From Amaranthus tricolor (Eukaryota > Streptophyta > Magnoliopsida > Caryophyllales > Amaranthaceae): a stretch of DNA of 64,000 bases. The first letter of the stretch is position 1, and each line of letters opens with the position of its first letter. The DNA lies in assembly GCF_026212465.1 (NCBI RefSeq), contig NC_080058.1, forward strand, positions 18,784,299 to 18,848,298, written 5' to 3'. The notes under the pieces are model-generated. The model worked only from the letters and a program-made list of their open reading frames with translations. It had not been told where the DNA came from and searched no databases. The position numbers were made by a program, and so were the translations under genes. This document shows, piece by piece, positions 35,293 to 46,181 of the stretch.

Positions 35293-35958
35293 TGTGTCTT
35301 TCTTATTTTTGTAACCTCACTTTCACACTCCAAATAGCCCAAGACGCACTCCCGCTCTGATACCAATTGAAAGCGCAAGCCTCAAAGAGGTTTAACAAAG
35401 AAAAACAAATGAAAATTATAATGCAAAATGAACACAAGTGTTTATGAGGTATCTTGAATACCTCCCCCTCAAATATAGTTTATTATAATGAATTCAACAA
35501 TTACAAATATAATAAACCTCCCTTATCTTGAGAACAACCTCTCAAGATCACAAATACTAAAGCAAAGTAAGAACACTCTCAAGTTTCTAACAATGCAATA
35601 GCCCTCTCAACAATATGTGTGTTTGTGGTGGTTGTTACTATGAGTGATGAATCCTATTTATAGCCAAGATATTCATCACTCTTAGTATTCCCTCATAAAT
35701 CACCATAAACTCACATTTAACAACTCAATTAACATCCTAATTAACTATGACAATAAACATTGCAATAAACAATAGAGTAATGCACCACATAATTGCATAG
35801 TCACTTCATATTCTGACCAAAACAGAATCCAAAGTAGTCTGTTGATCTTCCTGTTGCTTTGATCAAACAACTCTCATCAACCGTTCCAAACCTTAAACCA
35901 TCCATATTCGACACATCTTTATCGACCATCTCTAAAGTACAAGACAAAGCATGTTCGA

Positions 35959-36450
35959 CTAATGTTTAAAGTGAACGTCATCACTAAGATTATTGGCACT
36001 TGCTTTAACAATCTCCCCCTCAAGTCCAATATTCTTATCCTCCTCAAAAATAACTCTCTTTGACCCAAACACACCATCACCAACACTTTTGTGGCCTAGG
36101 CTACCACAATTAACTTGTAACTCATACAAGTTCCTATGACTCCTTACTCCCTTCATGAGCACCATGCTCCCTCTAATGACTTTCAAAACCCCTCCACTTG
36201 CTTTGAAAGTGCATCCTTTACTCTCAAGTCTACCTAATGAAATAAGGTTCCTCTCAAACTTAGGTACATACCTTACATCACCAAGTCTTCTCTTGACACC
36301 TCCATGAGTCTCAATAATAACCTCACCAATACCTTCTACTTTCACCTTTTCATCATTTGGTAAAGTAACAAGGCCATAATCCCCATAACTAAGCTTAGTA
36401 AATTTTCCTTTCTCACAACAAATGTGGAATGAGCAACCGGAGTCTATTAC
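35959..36450 (-). pseudogene. Protease fragment, unit 14
   Basis: Carries the silent CTTGTAACTC change near 36115. Confidence 0.78.
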
Positions 36451-37344
36451 TCATTCCTTACTATGAACCACTCCCCCATCAACTAGTAGAGCCCCATCAT
36501 AGTCATCATCATCATCAATAAAGCCTAGAGCGGCATTCCCGCTACTCTCATTCTCAATTCTCCCACTATCCTTTAAGTTTCTCATTCTCTTAAGGTCTTC
36601 CTTAAATTCCTTGCACATCATTTGTATGTGCCCCTTTTTCTTACAATAGTAACACTCTTTGTTACTAAGATCATCCCTCCCACGAGACCTACCCCTTCCT
36701 TGATATTTTTCCTTGGTCCTTCCCCCATTAGAACCCTCACTAAACAAACCATCCCCAACATCCTTCTTTTCTTCCCCCTCTCTTCTCACCATGAACCTAT
36801 CATTCTCTCTCAACGCCGCCAATGCTTGATCAAGAGTGATAGAATCCCTACCTATGAGCAATGTTTGGACTATGTTTCTATAGTCCTTGGGAAGTGAAGC
36901 CAAAAATAATAGAGCTTGTTCTTCATCGGTCAACTTTTCATCGGCATTTAACAATTGGCACACCAACTTGTTAAATGTGTTAATGTGGTCTTGCATTGTT
37001 GTATCCTCATCCTTCATGAGTTGATAGAACTCCCACCTCAAGCAAAGTTTATTTGTTAGGGATTTGGAAGCATACACCGATTGTAATTTTTCCAACAACT
37101 CACCGGGATCGGTCTCTTTCAAGTAGTGATACTTGATTTCGAGTGCAATGGCAAGCCGGATTGTGCTTACCGCCTTCTTTCTCATTTGTGTCCATCTTGC
37201 TTCTTCTACATTATTTGGTTTCTCCTTCAATAGCGCATCATCGATGCCTTGCTGCACCAAAAAATCTTCCACCGAATTCTTCCATATGGAAAAATTGATT
37301 CTTCCATCAAACAATTGAATAGAGAAACTTTTCCCATCGGTCAT
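36451..37344 (-). CDS. gag: Copia Gag, array unit 14
   Basis: Majority protein form. This is the unit driven by the outermost LTR (37420-38063), so it is the one with an unshared upstream promoter. Confidence 0.92.
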   Translation of the reverse strand: MTDGKSFSIQLFDGRINFSIWKNSVEDFLVQQGIDDALLKEKPNNVEEARWTQMRKKAVSTIRLAIALEIKYHYLKETDPGELLEKLQSVYASKSLTNKLCLRWEFYQLMKDEDTTMQDHINTFNKLVCQLLNADEKLTDEEQALLFLASLPKDYRNIVQTLLIGRDSITLDQALAALRENDRFMVRREGEEKKDVGDGLFSEGSNGGRTKEKYQGRGRSRGRDDLSNKECYYCKKKGHIQMMCKEFKEDLKRMRNLKDSGRIENESSGNAALGFIDDDDDYDGALLVDGGVVHSKE

Positions 37345-37405
37345 TGTGTCTTTCTTATTTTTGTAACCTCACTTTCACACTCCAAATAGCCCAAGACGCA
37401 CTCCC

Positions 37406-37417
37406 GCTCTGATACCA
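37406..37417 (-). promoter_or_regulatory. tRNA-iMet primer binding site (array)
   Basis: TGGTATCAGAGC on the minus strand, two bases after the LTR end. The same site lies at this position in each unit (for example 10731-10742). Confidence 0.9.
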
Positions 37418-37419
37418 AT

Positions 37420-38063
37420 TGAAAGCGCAAGCCTCAAAGAGGTTTAACAAAGAAAAACAAATGAAAATTATAATGCAAAATGAACACAAGTGTTTATGAG
37501 GTATCTTGAATACCTCCCCCTCAAATATAGTTTATTATAATGAATTCAACAATTACAAATATAATAAACCTCCCTTATCTTGAGAACAACCTCTCAAGAT
37601 CACAAATACTAAAGCAAAGTAAGAACACTCTCAAGTTTCTAACAATGCAATAGCCCTCTCAACAATATGTGTGTTTGTGGTGGTTGTTACTATGAGTGAT
37701 GAATCCTATTTATAGCCAAGATATTCATCACTCTTAGTATTCCCTCATAAATCACCATAAACTCACATTTAACAACTCAATTAACATCCTAATTAACTAT
37801 GACAATAAACATTGCAATAAACAATAGAGTAATGCACCACATAATTGCATAGTCACTTCATATTCTGACCAAAACAGAATCCAAAGTAGTCTGTTGATCT
37901 TCCTGTTGCTTTGATCAAACAACTCTCATCAACCGTTCCAAACCTTAAACCATCCATATTCGACACATCTTTATCGACCATCTCTAAAGTACAAGACAAA
38001 GCATGTTCGACTATATGTTTAAAGTGAACGTCATCACTAAGATTATTGGCACTTGCTTTAACA
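37420..38063 (-). mobile_element. Outermost (5') LTR of the array
   Basis: On the minus strand it starts TGTTAAAGCAAGTG at 38063 and ends CGCTTTCA at 37420. It is 644 bp, one longer than internal copies: it reads GACTATATGTTT (near 38010) where the others read GACTAATGTTT. That private change fits an edge copy outside the homogenised block. The flanking 5 bp are GTACG (38064-38068); the partner duplication should be inside the gap. Confidence 0.9.
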
Positions 38064-40722
38064 GTACGATTTAGATTACTCTTATTCCATCTATTTTTTT
38101 GTTTATTTACTTTAAGTTTTTACTATTTAGGAGAGAAAAATTCAATTAGATTTTTAAAATATATATTGAAGATAAAATATATTTTATTATATTTGTCTTA
38201 ATATAAAATCTTTTAATACTATATAATTTTTACAAAAAATATTAAGATTTAAAATTTGCATTGAAATACATGCATGCAAAAAGTAAAGTAAATTGTTTTG
38301 TTTATGTATAATTTTGTTTATTAATGTATGATTTGAACTTATTAATGTACTCGTTAGTATGGTTCGTTGCGAAGACTGAGGTAGTCTAAAAAGTTTGTTA
38401 ATATGAGTAGAATTAATTTATTCCCTTGATATACTACTATTGTAAATAAAACTCGCCCAAAACAATTTCGAATAAATTGTAATTAATGCATTTAAACAAG
38501 TTAATGTATGTAGTTTAGGGGTGTTAAAACAAGAATGGCTTATGAAATAATCAAGCACAATTGGGTCGAACCATTTTTTATGTTGGCTCAACTCAAATTT
38601 GAACTCAGCATAAAAATCTAGTGAACTATATCGATATATACTTTTCTCCAGTGAAGTCCATTTTGCTTAAAATCATATATTACTATTACATTAGTATAGA
38701 ATTTTTGTTAAACTTCTTAAGATCCCAAGTTCTCACCAAGAAATAAATACAACTTTTTATTTAAAAAAAATATATATCTAAAGTTACAATTAATTTAAAC
38801 TTAAGTTAAAATCCAACCTCAAATTGAACTTATATTTTGATGTTTATTAATTTTTATTTTAATTTTTTATTTCAGGTTAAGGAAAATCTCTTATAAGTAA
38901 GAATAAAGAGATAATTGATCTTCGAATAGGTTTTTAATTTGAAATAAAATTTATCGCAAAGGAGAAAAGATAAACTTTTTTAAGCATTAGATTAGGCCAC
39001 CGTGTTCATCAACCTCTAACTAAATTGAGGATCCAAATCTTGAATCAGGTAAGGATCAAAAATTGAAAAGAAAAAGAAGTACATCCAATCAAATCAAAAT
39101 AAGAACCGAAAGTTGGTTCCAAACCTTAGTAGCCACAAGCATAATTTCGTGTCTAGTTTTGCAAATATTATTTAGTGTTTAGCAACAACATAGACAACAC
39201 CCCAACACACTATTAGTGGACCCCAATTCAAAGAACGAATATTATGATTGAGAAAGATCACGATCAACATAAAGATGTAGACAGAGATTATCAACTTGTT
39301 TATACTATACTACATACTAATTACTAAATACGTATTTGTAATATTTAGAATTTTTCTACTTTTTATAGATAAAATTAAATGAATCTTCAGTATATATTGT
39401 ATATACTGCTATATATAAGAAAACATACTTTCTTCTGTCCTATTTATATTTAATTTCAGAGTTTTTAGGCAACTCGTTGCAATAATTTTGATCATTATTA
39501 TCTCCAATTAGGTAAATTTATAACTTATATTATGATTATTATTATCTCCAATTAGGTAAATCTAAAAAATCTAACTTTACTATAAAATTTCTTACAAATT
39601 AGTGAGAAAATTAGGATCAAGTTAAACTATGAGTATTATAAAAAGTCCAAGTGTTGTATTTAATAAGGAATGAAGGGAGTTACTTTCTCCGTTTCTTAAT
39701 TAAGTTCCCATAAAAGATGTTCACGAGAATTAATAAAAATAGAATGTTTTAGTTAATGGAGATATTATGAATAATAAATTTGATGGAGGAAAAATAAGGA
39801 CTACAAATATTAAAATATATTAAAAAATATTAGTGGAAACAATATGGGGACCACAACTAATAAAAAATTTTTTTTATAAAGTTAGCGGAAAACATATGAG
39901 GACCATAAAGAATATAAAAATATTAAAATGAGAATAAGAAATGTTACTTTTGTCTAAAATTTGTGATATAAATGGAAATATTTTTTATGAAAACAACAAA
40001 TAAGTGAAATTAAGTGAAATCTTAATTAAGTTGTCTATCATTATATTAATTATCTTATTATTTTTTTTAATACTTTTTTTATAATTTTAATTTCTGAACT
40101 TAAATAACAAAAAAAAAATTAAGAATTAGAAAAACAAAATATTTAAAGTGGAGCAAATATTAAGATGTGTTTGGCAATCCACAGGAAGAGCCCTAGATAT
40201 CTGGGTTATTTCCCGATCATGTACATGCTTTTTTTCTTTTATTTCAAGTAATAAAAAATGTGTTCGGAAAAAAAAAACATTAAGTTTTAGAGGTGGACGA
40301 ATTAGCAATTGATGGGAAGAGGAGAATGGAAAAAGATGGCTTGAGTGATGATAATTGAGAGGTGAAACTGGTAGAGTGTGGTGGGTCCAACACAAGAAGA
40401 TAATTGAATGAATTAAGATGAAGTTGGAGTCGTTGACATGTAGTAGAAGATTTCTAGCCCACATAAAATCTTTATAAAAATACTATTGACTTATGACTTA
40501 TCTCAAATAATGTAAGTGTGCTTCCCTTTTTTGATGATTATAATGGATTTGTGATCAAATCAAGACAATACAAGTAGGGTTATTTGCCAATGAGTCGGCC
40601 ATTTGGATTCCAAGTATCTTAGCCCATATATTTCAATTTCACCCGAATCATAATTATGTTTTCCTATACTTTATTAAGTATAAGCTTTAATAGTAATTCT
40701 ATTATAAATAGATATTATTTGA
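38064..40722. other. AT-rich DNA without genes
   Basis: No supported coding sequence. A 24-bp block containing TCTCCAATTAGGTAAAT occurs twice near 39500 and 39545. A possible mariner-type relic is listed separately. Confidence 0.5.
39683..40035. mobile_element. Possible Stowaway/mariner-like MITE relic
   Basis: The left part reads TTTCTCCGTTTCTTAATTAAG, like the CTCCGT-rich end of plant Stowaway elements. A CTTAATTAAG block recurs near 40020. The inverted ends are poorly preserved and I could not confirm a TA target duplication. Confidence 0.25.
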
Positions 40723-40727
40723 AGTTG
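40723..40727. repeat. Left target duplication of the 713-bp solo LTR
   Basis: GAAGT, repeated at 41441-41445. Confidence 0.85.
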
Positions 40728-41440
40728 TCATGGTATTGTTTTTAATTAAATAATTAGCATCATATCCCTAAAATACCCTTTGACCTTTCGGGATTTGACT
40801 TTTACTTTTAGTCAATAGGCTTTTTGGCTGGACCTCTTTTCTTCTTTGGCAGGCCCATGAGTTTTTACCTCCAGAATACTTAAATCCTTTGCCATCCCTC
40901 TCCTGTGGCTATCCTCCTTTTAAGGAGAATAACCACCCACCACCTTCCACTCTTCATACATGCTTGGCTCTCCTTGCTTCAGATGAATAACTGTCCATTC
41001 TTCCCCTGACCAGTCCACCTCCCATTACTCCCACTACTCCCATGTTAGTCCACTTCTTCTCAGAAATAACTCCCCTTCTTCACCATTATAAATAGAGGCT
41101 ACCATCAAGGAGGGAGGATGATCTAAAATAGCTTTCCTAGTATCCTTGCTTACATTACTTCCTTAGCCTTCCTAAACTCTAGCACTAGCCCTAGCAATCC
41201 CAATCCCGACCTTCCTTCTTGCATTCATTCTACAATCTGTCATTCATTAATTTCCGATCTACGTTCTAACTTGAGCGTCGGAGGGGTTTTCCGGGAGATC
41301 ACCCCCCGGACAAGGCTAACGTGTTGTATTGCAGGAATTCAAGTCGCTTTCTCTTATAAACCGTTTCACTTGATCACTCTTCCATCAATCTCCAGGTATT
41401 TTAAGTGTCTTTTGCACTTCCTCGTTTCATTACCGAAACA
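40728..41440 (+). mobile_element. Solo LTR, 713 bp
   Basis: It starts TGTCATGG and ends ACCGAAACA, flanked on both sides by GAAGT (40723-40727 and 41441-41445). A TATA box, TATAAATAG, lies at 41087-41095. Downstream is TTGAGCGTCGGAGGGG, then GACAAGGCTAACG and TGTTGTATTGCAGG, a transcribed R/U5 block shared with the 53.4-kb solo LTR. No internal region remains. The small frame at 41271-41468 lies mostly inside the LTR and is not a gene. Confidence 0.88.
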
Positions 41441-41445
41441 GAAGT
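41441..41445. repeat. Right target duplication of the 713-bp solo LTR
   Basis: GAAGT, identical to 40723-40727. Confidence 0.85.
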
Positions 41446-42826
41446 CATGTAAATTAAACAAATTTTAGTTATTTATTCATCTTTTATTTTTGTTTATCTG
41501 CAATTTCAATATCTACGAAATTTGATTCATTGTTTTGTCGAGTTTTCTATTCCTTCGGACTGTGAATACTTATAAGTATTTGATTGATATTTTATTTGTG
41601 TTCTTGTTATTAGCATTTAGTTGATAAATAATGTTTTTTTTAAAAACTTTTTTAGTTTTTTTTTATTTGAGAAAAAAATTTAAAAGTTTAATACTGTTAT
41701 ATTTTATTTATTTGAACATAATGAAAATATTTATAGTCAAATACAGTTGTGGGTATATTTTTGACCACCATTTTCACAAATTTATTAAAACAATAATTAG
41801 GTTGAATATTATATAAATAATTTTACCTTAAATTTGATTTTCATATAACTTTTCCATTTCCTTATTTTTTTAATCCAAATTCTTGATCAAACATAATGCG
41901 TGTATAGTCCATGTATTTTGAAACGTCTTTTATCCATGTTCTTAACACGTGCATAATGGAGCATAATTGAATTACTTTAGCATACAATAAGTCAAAATAA
42001 AAAGTAATATTAAACTAATTAGAACAGAGAGAAAATGAGTCTTTATCTCCAATGCAACTGGAAAGTGCCCTATTATTGATTAATCTGAACTGGAGCAATA
42101 ACAGTTAAACGCATTACAAATTGTTGGGAAAATCATTTCCTATGTTTAAGATAAGCTTCGAGAGCTGAGAGGTCCAATTGCTATTTGTTCCTGTTTAAAT
42201 AATTACATTAATATATACAATAATGAATGTCGACTAATATAATACAAATAGTAAACTTTTTAAGGATATCTAAAATGCGGAGGAAATACTAGTATCTCTC
42301 TTTACTCTCACTTTGGAAGAACAGGTATTATTTATCCGCATCTTTTAAAAAAAAAAAGCCCTCCATTCGGACCTTATCTTGTGCGAGATATTGGAAGTGT
42401 GCTTTACCTTTTACATTTAGGAGCAAAAAATGTAGGAACAATAAATATTACTTTTGGAGTTTCAGAAACCTAGTATCATTTTGTTTTACAACAAAAAAAT
42501 GAACAAGTAAAAAAATATAATGTAAGAAAATGAATAAAGGATTATTTGTTGGACACATAAAATAAATTTCTATAAAAATACTAAAACGCAGAAATTTTAT
42601 TTCTTTTATTAAATTCATAGCAATTTAGAAAAGCTGTTTGTTTGACATAATGAATTTTCAATCATAACATATACAAAAAGAACTTAAAAATGACAAATGA
42701 CGTGTCTTCAAAATTATTGCCAAATGTGATTTTTAACAGGCTAATTCATTGGACATTATATTAGATTTTAAATCTAGAAATTTTGAAATTTTTTCAAGTG
42801 TTATTACTTAAACAACTGTTAAAATT
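41446..42826. other. AT-rich DNA without genes
   Basis: Nothing recognised; the only open frame (41631-41816) is low-complexity. Confidence 0.5.
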
Positions 42827-44290
42827 TGTTGGACCCCTTGAGTTTTGATGATGACTACACTATATTTAAACAAATATGTTTTTTTCTAGAGATTATGTGT
42901 AGGTCAATATCCGGTCGTAATTATGATTGTTGATAGTACCTATGGCTTTGTTTATAGAAATGTACGTGTCAAAAGGATTCAAGAGATGTTAGAAGAGTAT
43001 ATCGCTTGGGATGTAAAATGGAGACAGGAGGTCTACTGTTCCCAAGTTGGATGTTCTAGCTAAACTGGAATTCAGAGACAGCGCACTGTTCCTAACTGGA
43101 GTCAGACTACGTCCACTGAAAATTCTGATTACTATTTAATTATTATTTTTAGTTGATGTATTAAATAAAGTTAATTTGTTGCAATTATAATTTATTAAAG
43201 TTAATTGGCAAAAGGTTTTCCAAAATGATTTTTCGTATTTACTTAGCATTATTTTAGGATCTATATTTAGTAAATATTGGATTTGCTAAATATAGGAACA
43301 ACTGCTGTTGAAAAAGTCTTAGCTATTATTAATATTTTAGAACCGGTCTTTATATTAGAAAATAGGTTATCGTTCCTATAATTAGTTAGCATGTAACCAT
43401 TCCTATTTTTAGTAAGTCTAACCGTTTCTATAAATAGCATAAAAGTTCCAGCAGTAATTACTGGAACAGGAACTGTTGTTGAAAAAACTGCTGCTTAAAG
43501 AGAACAAAACCTATTATTAGTAAATGGGAACAGCGGTTATTGTTGTTTTAACCGTATGCTTGATTTAATCAAGTCTTGTGGAAATAACCGTCTGTGTGAT
43601 TAATCCACATTACTCCCATGATCTTTTTGATAAAGGAATAATGGATTGGATTATTCCATTTTCTTATAGATTTTATTTCTTATAAATAGCAAGTGAATTC
43701 GGTTGTTCCTAATGATCTAACATATGAACTTTGTTATTTTCATGCGATTATTTTTGGAAATTCACAAGAAATATTTTGTTTTGAAAATTGCCAATTAACT
43801 CATAATATTTTCTTGAGCAACTCATTGATTTTATTTTTAAGATTTTTATCTTTTTTGTATGGGTTTTTGAGAATACTTGTAATTAGACTCGGGTGAGTCT
43901 AAGGGGGAATTAGATAGCTTTGAGTGAAGCTATTGAGGAGTTTAGCTTTTAGTAAAGTTGAGTTTGTTGCTTTCAGTAAAGCAATTTGAGAGAGAAGAGT
44001 TAGCCTTGTTGATTCGCTTCGAGTGAAGTAAGGTGTTTATTGTAATTGTAACTATTTGCCTTAAACATAGTGGAGAATTTAGAAATTCCGAGGGGTCGTG
44101 GTTTTTCCTTCTGTTTAGGCCCAGAAGGTTTCCACGTAAAAATCGCTTGTTTCTTTTATTATTTGCTCTAAGTTTAAGCTTTATTTATTTTAATTCAATT
44201 CCGCAAAAATTGGGCAAAAACGCTTAAACTAGTAACAACAACAATTCACCCCCCCTCTTGTTGCTGTTTCCGTTCCTAATTGAGTCTACA
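42827..44290 (+). mobile_element. 5' LTR of the copia element
   Basis: 1464 bp, TGTTGGACC...GAGTCTACA. Two TATA motifs are visible, near 43431 (CTATAAATAGC) and at 43681 (TATAAATAGC). A cluster of five hairpins lies at 43885-44028, probably inside the R region of the transcript. Confidence 0.93.
43885..44028 (+). promoter_or_regulatory. Cluster of five short hairpins in the LTR leader
   Basis: AGACTC-GAGTCT (43885-43900), TAGCTT-AAGCTA (43915-43932), GCTTT-AAAG[T] (about 43944-43957), TTGCTTT-AAAGCAA (about 43966-43985) and CTTC-GAAG (about 44017-44028). Four share loops ending in AGT or GTG. The third has the full AGCTTT-AAAGCT stem in the 3' LTR. Confidence 0.6.
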
Positions 44291-44292
44291 AT

Positions 44293-44304
44293 TGGTATCA
44301 GAGC
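44293..44304 (+). promoter_or_regulatory. tRNA-iMet primer binding site
   Basis: TGGTATCAGAGC, two bases after the 5' LTR end. Confidence 0.95.
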
Positions 44305-44379
44305 CCTGTTCACAGTAGATCAGGAAACTCTGAGGGCAGAATCCTGGTGTTCCCAAAAATGTTAATTATAAACGAACGA

Positions 44380-45729
44380 ATGGAAGAAGGGTATTCTACT
44401 CAATGACCGCCCATGTTTGATGGAAAATTCTACACTTACTGGAAAAATAGGATGGAGATCTTTCATCAAAGCGGAAAATTATCAAGTTTGGAGAGTCAAC
44501 GAAATTAGAGATTTTGAGGTAACCATTACTAACTCCAACAATGAAGTTGTTCCCAAACCAATAACCGAATTTGAAAAAGAAGATTTTCAAAAAATGGAAT
44601 TAAATGCTCTTGCCATAAAATTGCTTCACTGTGGTCTTGGACCAAACGAACACAATCGCATAATGGGGTGCAAATCTGCCAAGCAGATTTGGGACCTGCT
44701 AGCTGTTACCCATGAGGGAACAAGTGAAGTCAAACGTTCCAAAATTGATTTGTTGATGTCTAAATATTAAAGATTTGTTATGGAACCAAAGGAAAGCATC
44801 CAAGAGATGTTCACAAGGTTCACCAACATAACAAACGAACTTGTCTCTCTTGGAAGAATAATTCCCACCGATGAACAAGTAAGGAAGATTTTTAGGAGCC
44901 TTCCTCAAGATGAGCGTTGGAGGGCCAAGGTTACAACTATACAAGAGTCCAAAGATTTTACAAAGTTTAATCTAGAGGAGCTGACTGGTTCCTAATGACG
45001 CATGAATTACATTTGGGAACAGCCGACAGTTCCAAGAACAAGGGACTGGCCCTGGCAGTTGGGGAACAGGATGAGTCAGAATGCGATGAGGAACAATCTG
45101 CCTTACTGGTACAAAAATTCAAGAAGTTCTTCAGGAACAACAGGTATACAAATCAAAGAAACAACAAAGAAAGAAGAACAAAAACCAATCTTGAATGTCA
45201 CAAATGTGGAAGTACCTAACACTTCATCAAGGATTGCCCAATGTGGAAGAATGAAAAGGGCAAGGGAAAGACAAGGGATTCAAGAAGACCGTTGAAGAAA
45301 GAAAACTTTAACAAGAGTGACTTTCGCAAGGCCATGATCGCTGCATAGGGAGAGACTGAAAGTGATGATGAAACTGTTGTTCCCGAAGAAGAAGAGACAG
45401 CAAACCTATGTCTCATGGCTACGCATGAAAGCAAGGAGAAGGAACCCATAAGGAAGCAGGTACATATCTCTAATCCATTTTCTATCCATCTATCTAAGCT
45501 AAGTAAAAATAAATTAAATGAGTTGCTAAATGAGACACAGAATAAATTAGAAAATTGCAATGAGAAGTGTCTCCAATTAGAAAAGGAGCTCAAGTTAAGC
45601 AAAGACCATGTCTCCTATATAAACACCTTTAGATCCGATGTCCAAAACAGATTTTTCGGTTTGTTGGACCAAAACATAATTCTAAAGGAAAATATGAAGA
45701 GAATTAAAAAGGAAAAATGTTATTCTTAA
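44380..45729 (+). pseudogene. gag: Copia Gag region with stops and frameshifts
   Basis: It begins MEEGYST and reaches PPMFDGKFYTYWKNRMEIF after a TGA at 44404-44406. A frameshift near 44462 leads into the long frame that continues IKAENYQVW. Stops follow at 44768-44770 and 44993-44995, and a TAA (45217-45219) falls inside the first zinc knuckle (CHKCGST-stop-HFIKDC). Another TAG lies near 45346. The frame then contains a Lys/Glu-rich, coiled-coil-like segment (NKLENCNEKCLQLEKELKLS) up to a TAA near 45727. The retained parts are UBN2-type capsid plus nucleocapsid. A small amount of Gag-like protein is possible only as fragments. Confidence 0.85.
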
Positions 45730-46174
45730 TATTGAGTTATCACAAAACAAATTATTAGGCTTAAATGAAGAATTGAATGATGCATCTACTAAAGACTTGT
45801 GATATGATTTTCAAAATTTAAAATTGAATCTAGAAACCAACCGTAATAATGAAGATAAGCTTGAATTAAATTCAAGAGAAAAAGGGAAAATCAAAATTAC
45901 TCTCAAATGGATTCAAGATGCCAAAAGTAAAAATTCACTAGGCCTAAATTATTTTAAGAATAACAAGAAGAAAAAGGCTTGCGTTGATCTCCCTAGTGAC
46001 AGAATCTGTTCCTTCTGTGGAGGAACTGGCCATCTGAAGGACCAGTGCACCAAAAGGGAACAGTACACTGTCTCCAACAGAAATTATGTCGATAACATTT
46101 TGATTAAGAAAAATGATTCATGCAAAATCGACAAGGAACCCAAGAAAGTCTGGGTTCCTATAACTAACTATTAA
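45730..46174 (+). pseudogene. Gag-Pol linker with second CCHC knuckle
   Basis: After a TGA near 45800 the frame continues to CSFCGGTGHLKDQC, a second CX2CX4HX4C knuckle, near 46008-46049. It ends VWVPITNY-TAA at 46172-46174. A second knuckle before the protease is common in SIRE-type elements. Confidence 0.7.
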
Positions 46175-46181
46175 TTTCTTT

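Larger units (their letters stand above)
8687..38063 (-). repeat. Tandem array of a gag-only copia element, 14 units plus a terminal LTR
   Basis: Period 2052 bp. Units start at 8687, 10739, 12791, 14843, 16895, 18947, 20998, 23050, 25102, 27154, 29206, 31258, 33310 and 35362; a final partial unit is 37414-38063. Unit 6 is 2051 bp (one-base deletion near 19804). On the minus strand each unit is: LTR of 643 bp (TGTTAAAG...CTTTCA), AT spacer, tRNA-iMet primer site, leader, gag, in-frame TGA, protease fragment, polypurine tract, next LTR. LTR copies lie at 8693-9335, 10745-11387 and so on at the same period, and last at 37420-38063. Neighbouring elements share each LTR. Integrase, reverse transcriptase and RNase H are missing. 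Only a handful of substitutions separate units. Confidence 0.97.

Noticed and set aside
8687..38063. Array as a pure assembly artefact
   Set aside because: Unit-specific variants, a one-base deletion in unit 6 only, and an edge-specific LTR indel argue for real distinct copies, although read depth could still change the count.
40126..40464. 112-codon minus-strand frame
   Set aside because: Low-complexity composition, no recognisable domain, no splice or promoter context, and AT-rich non-coding surroundings.
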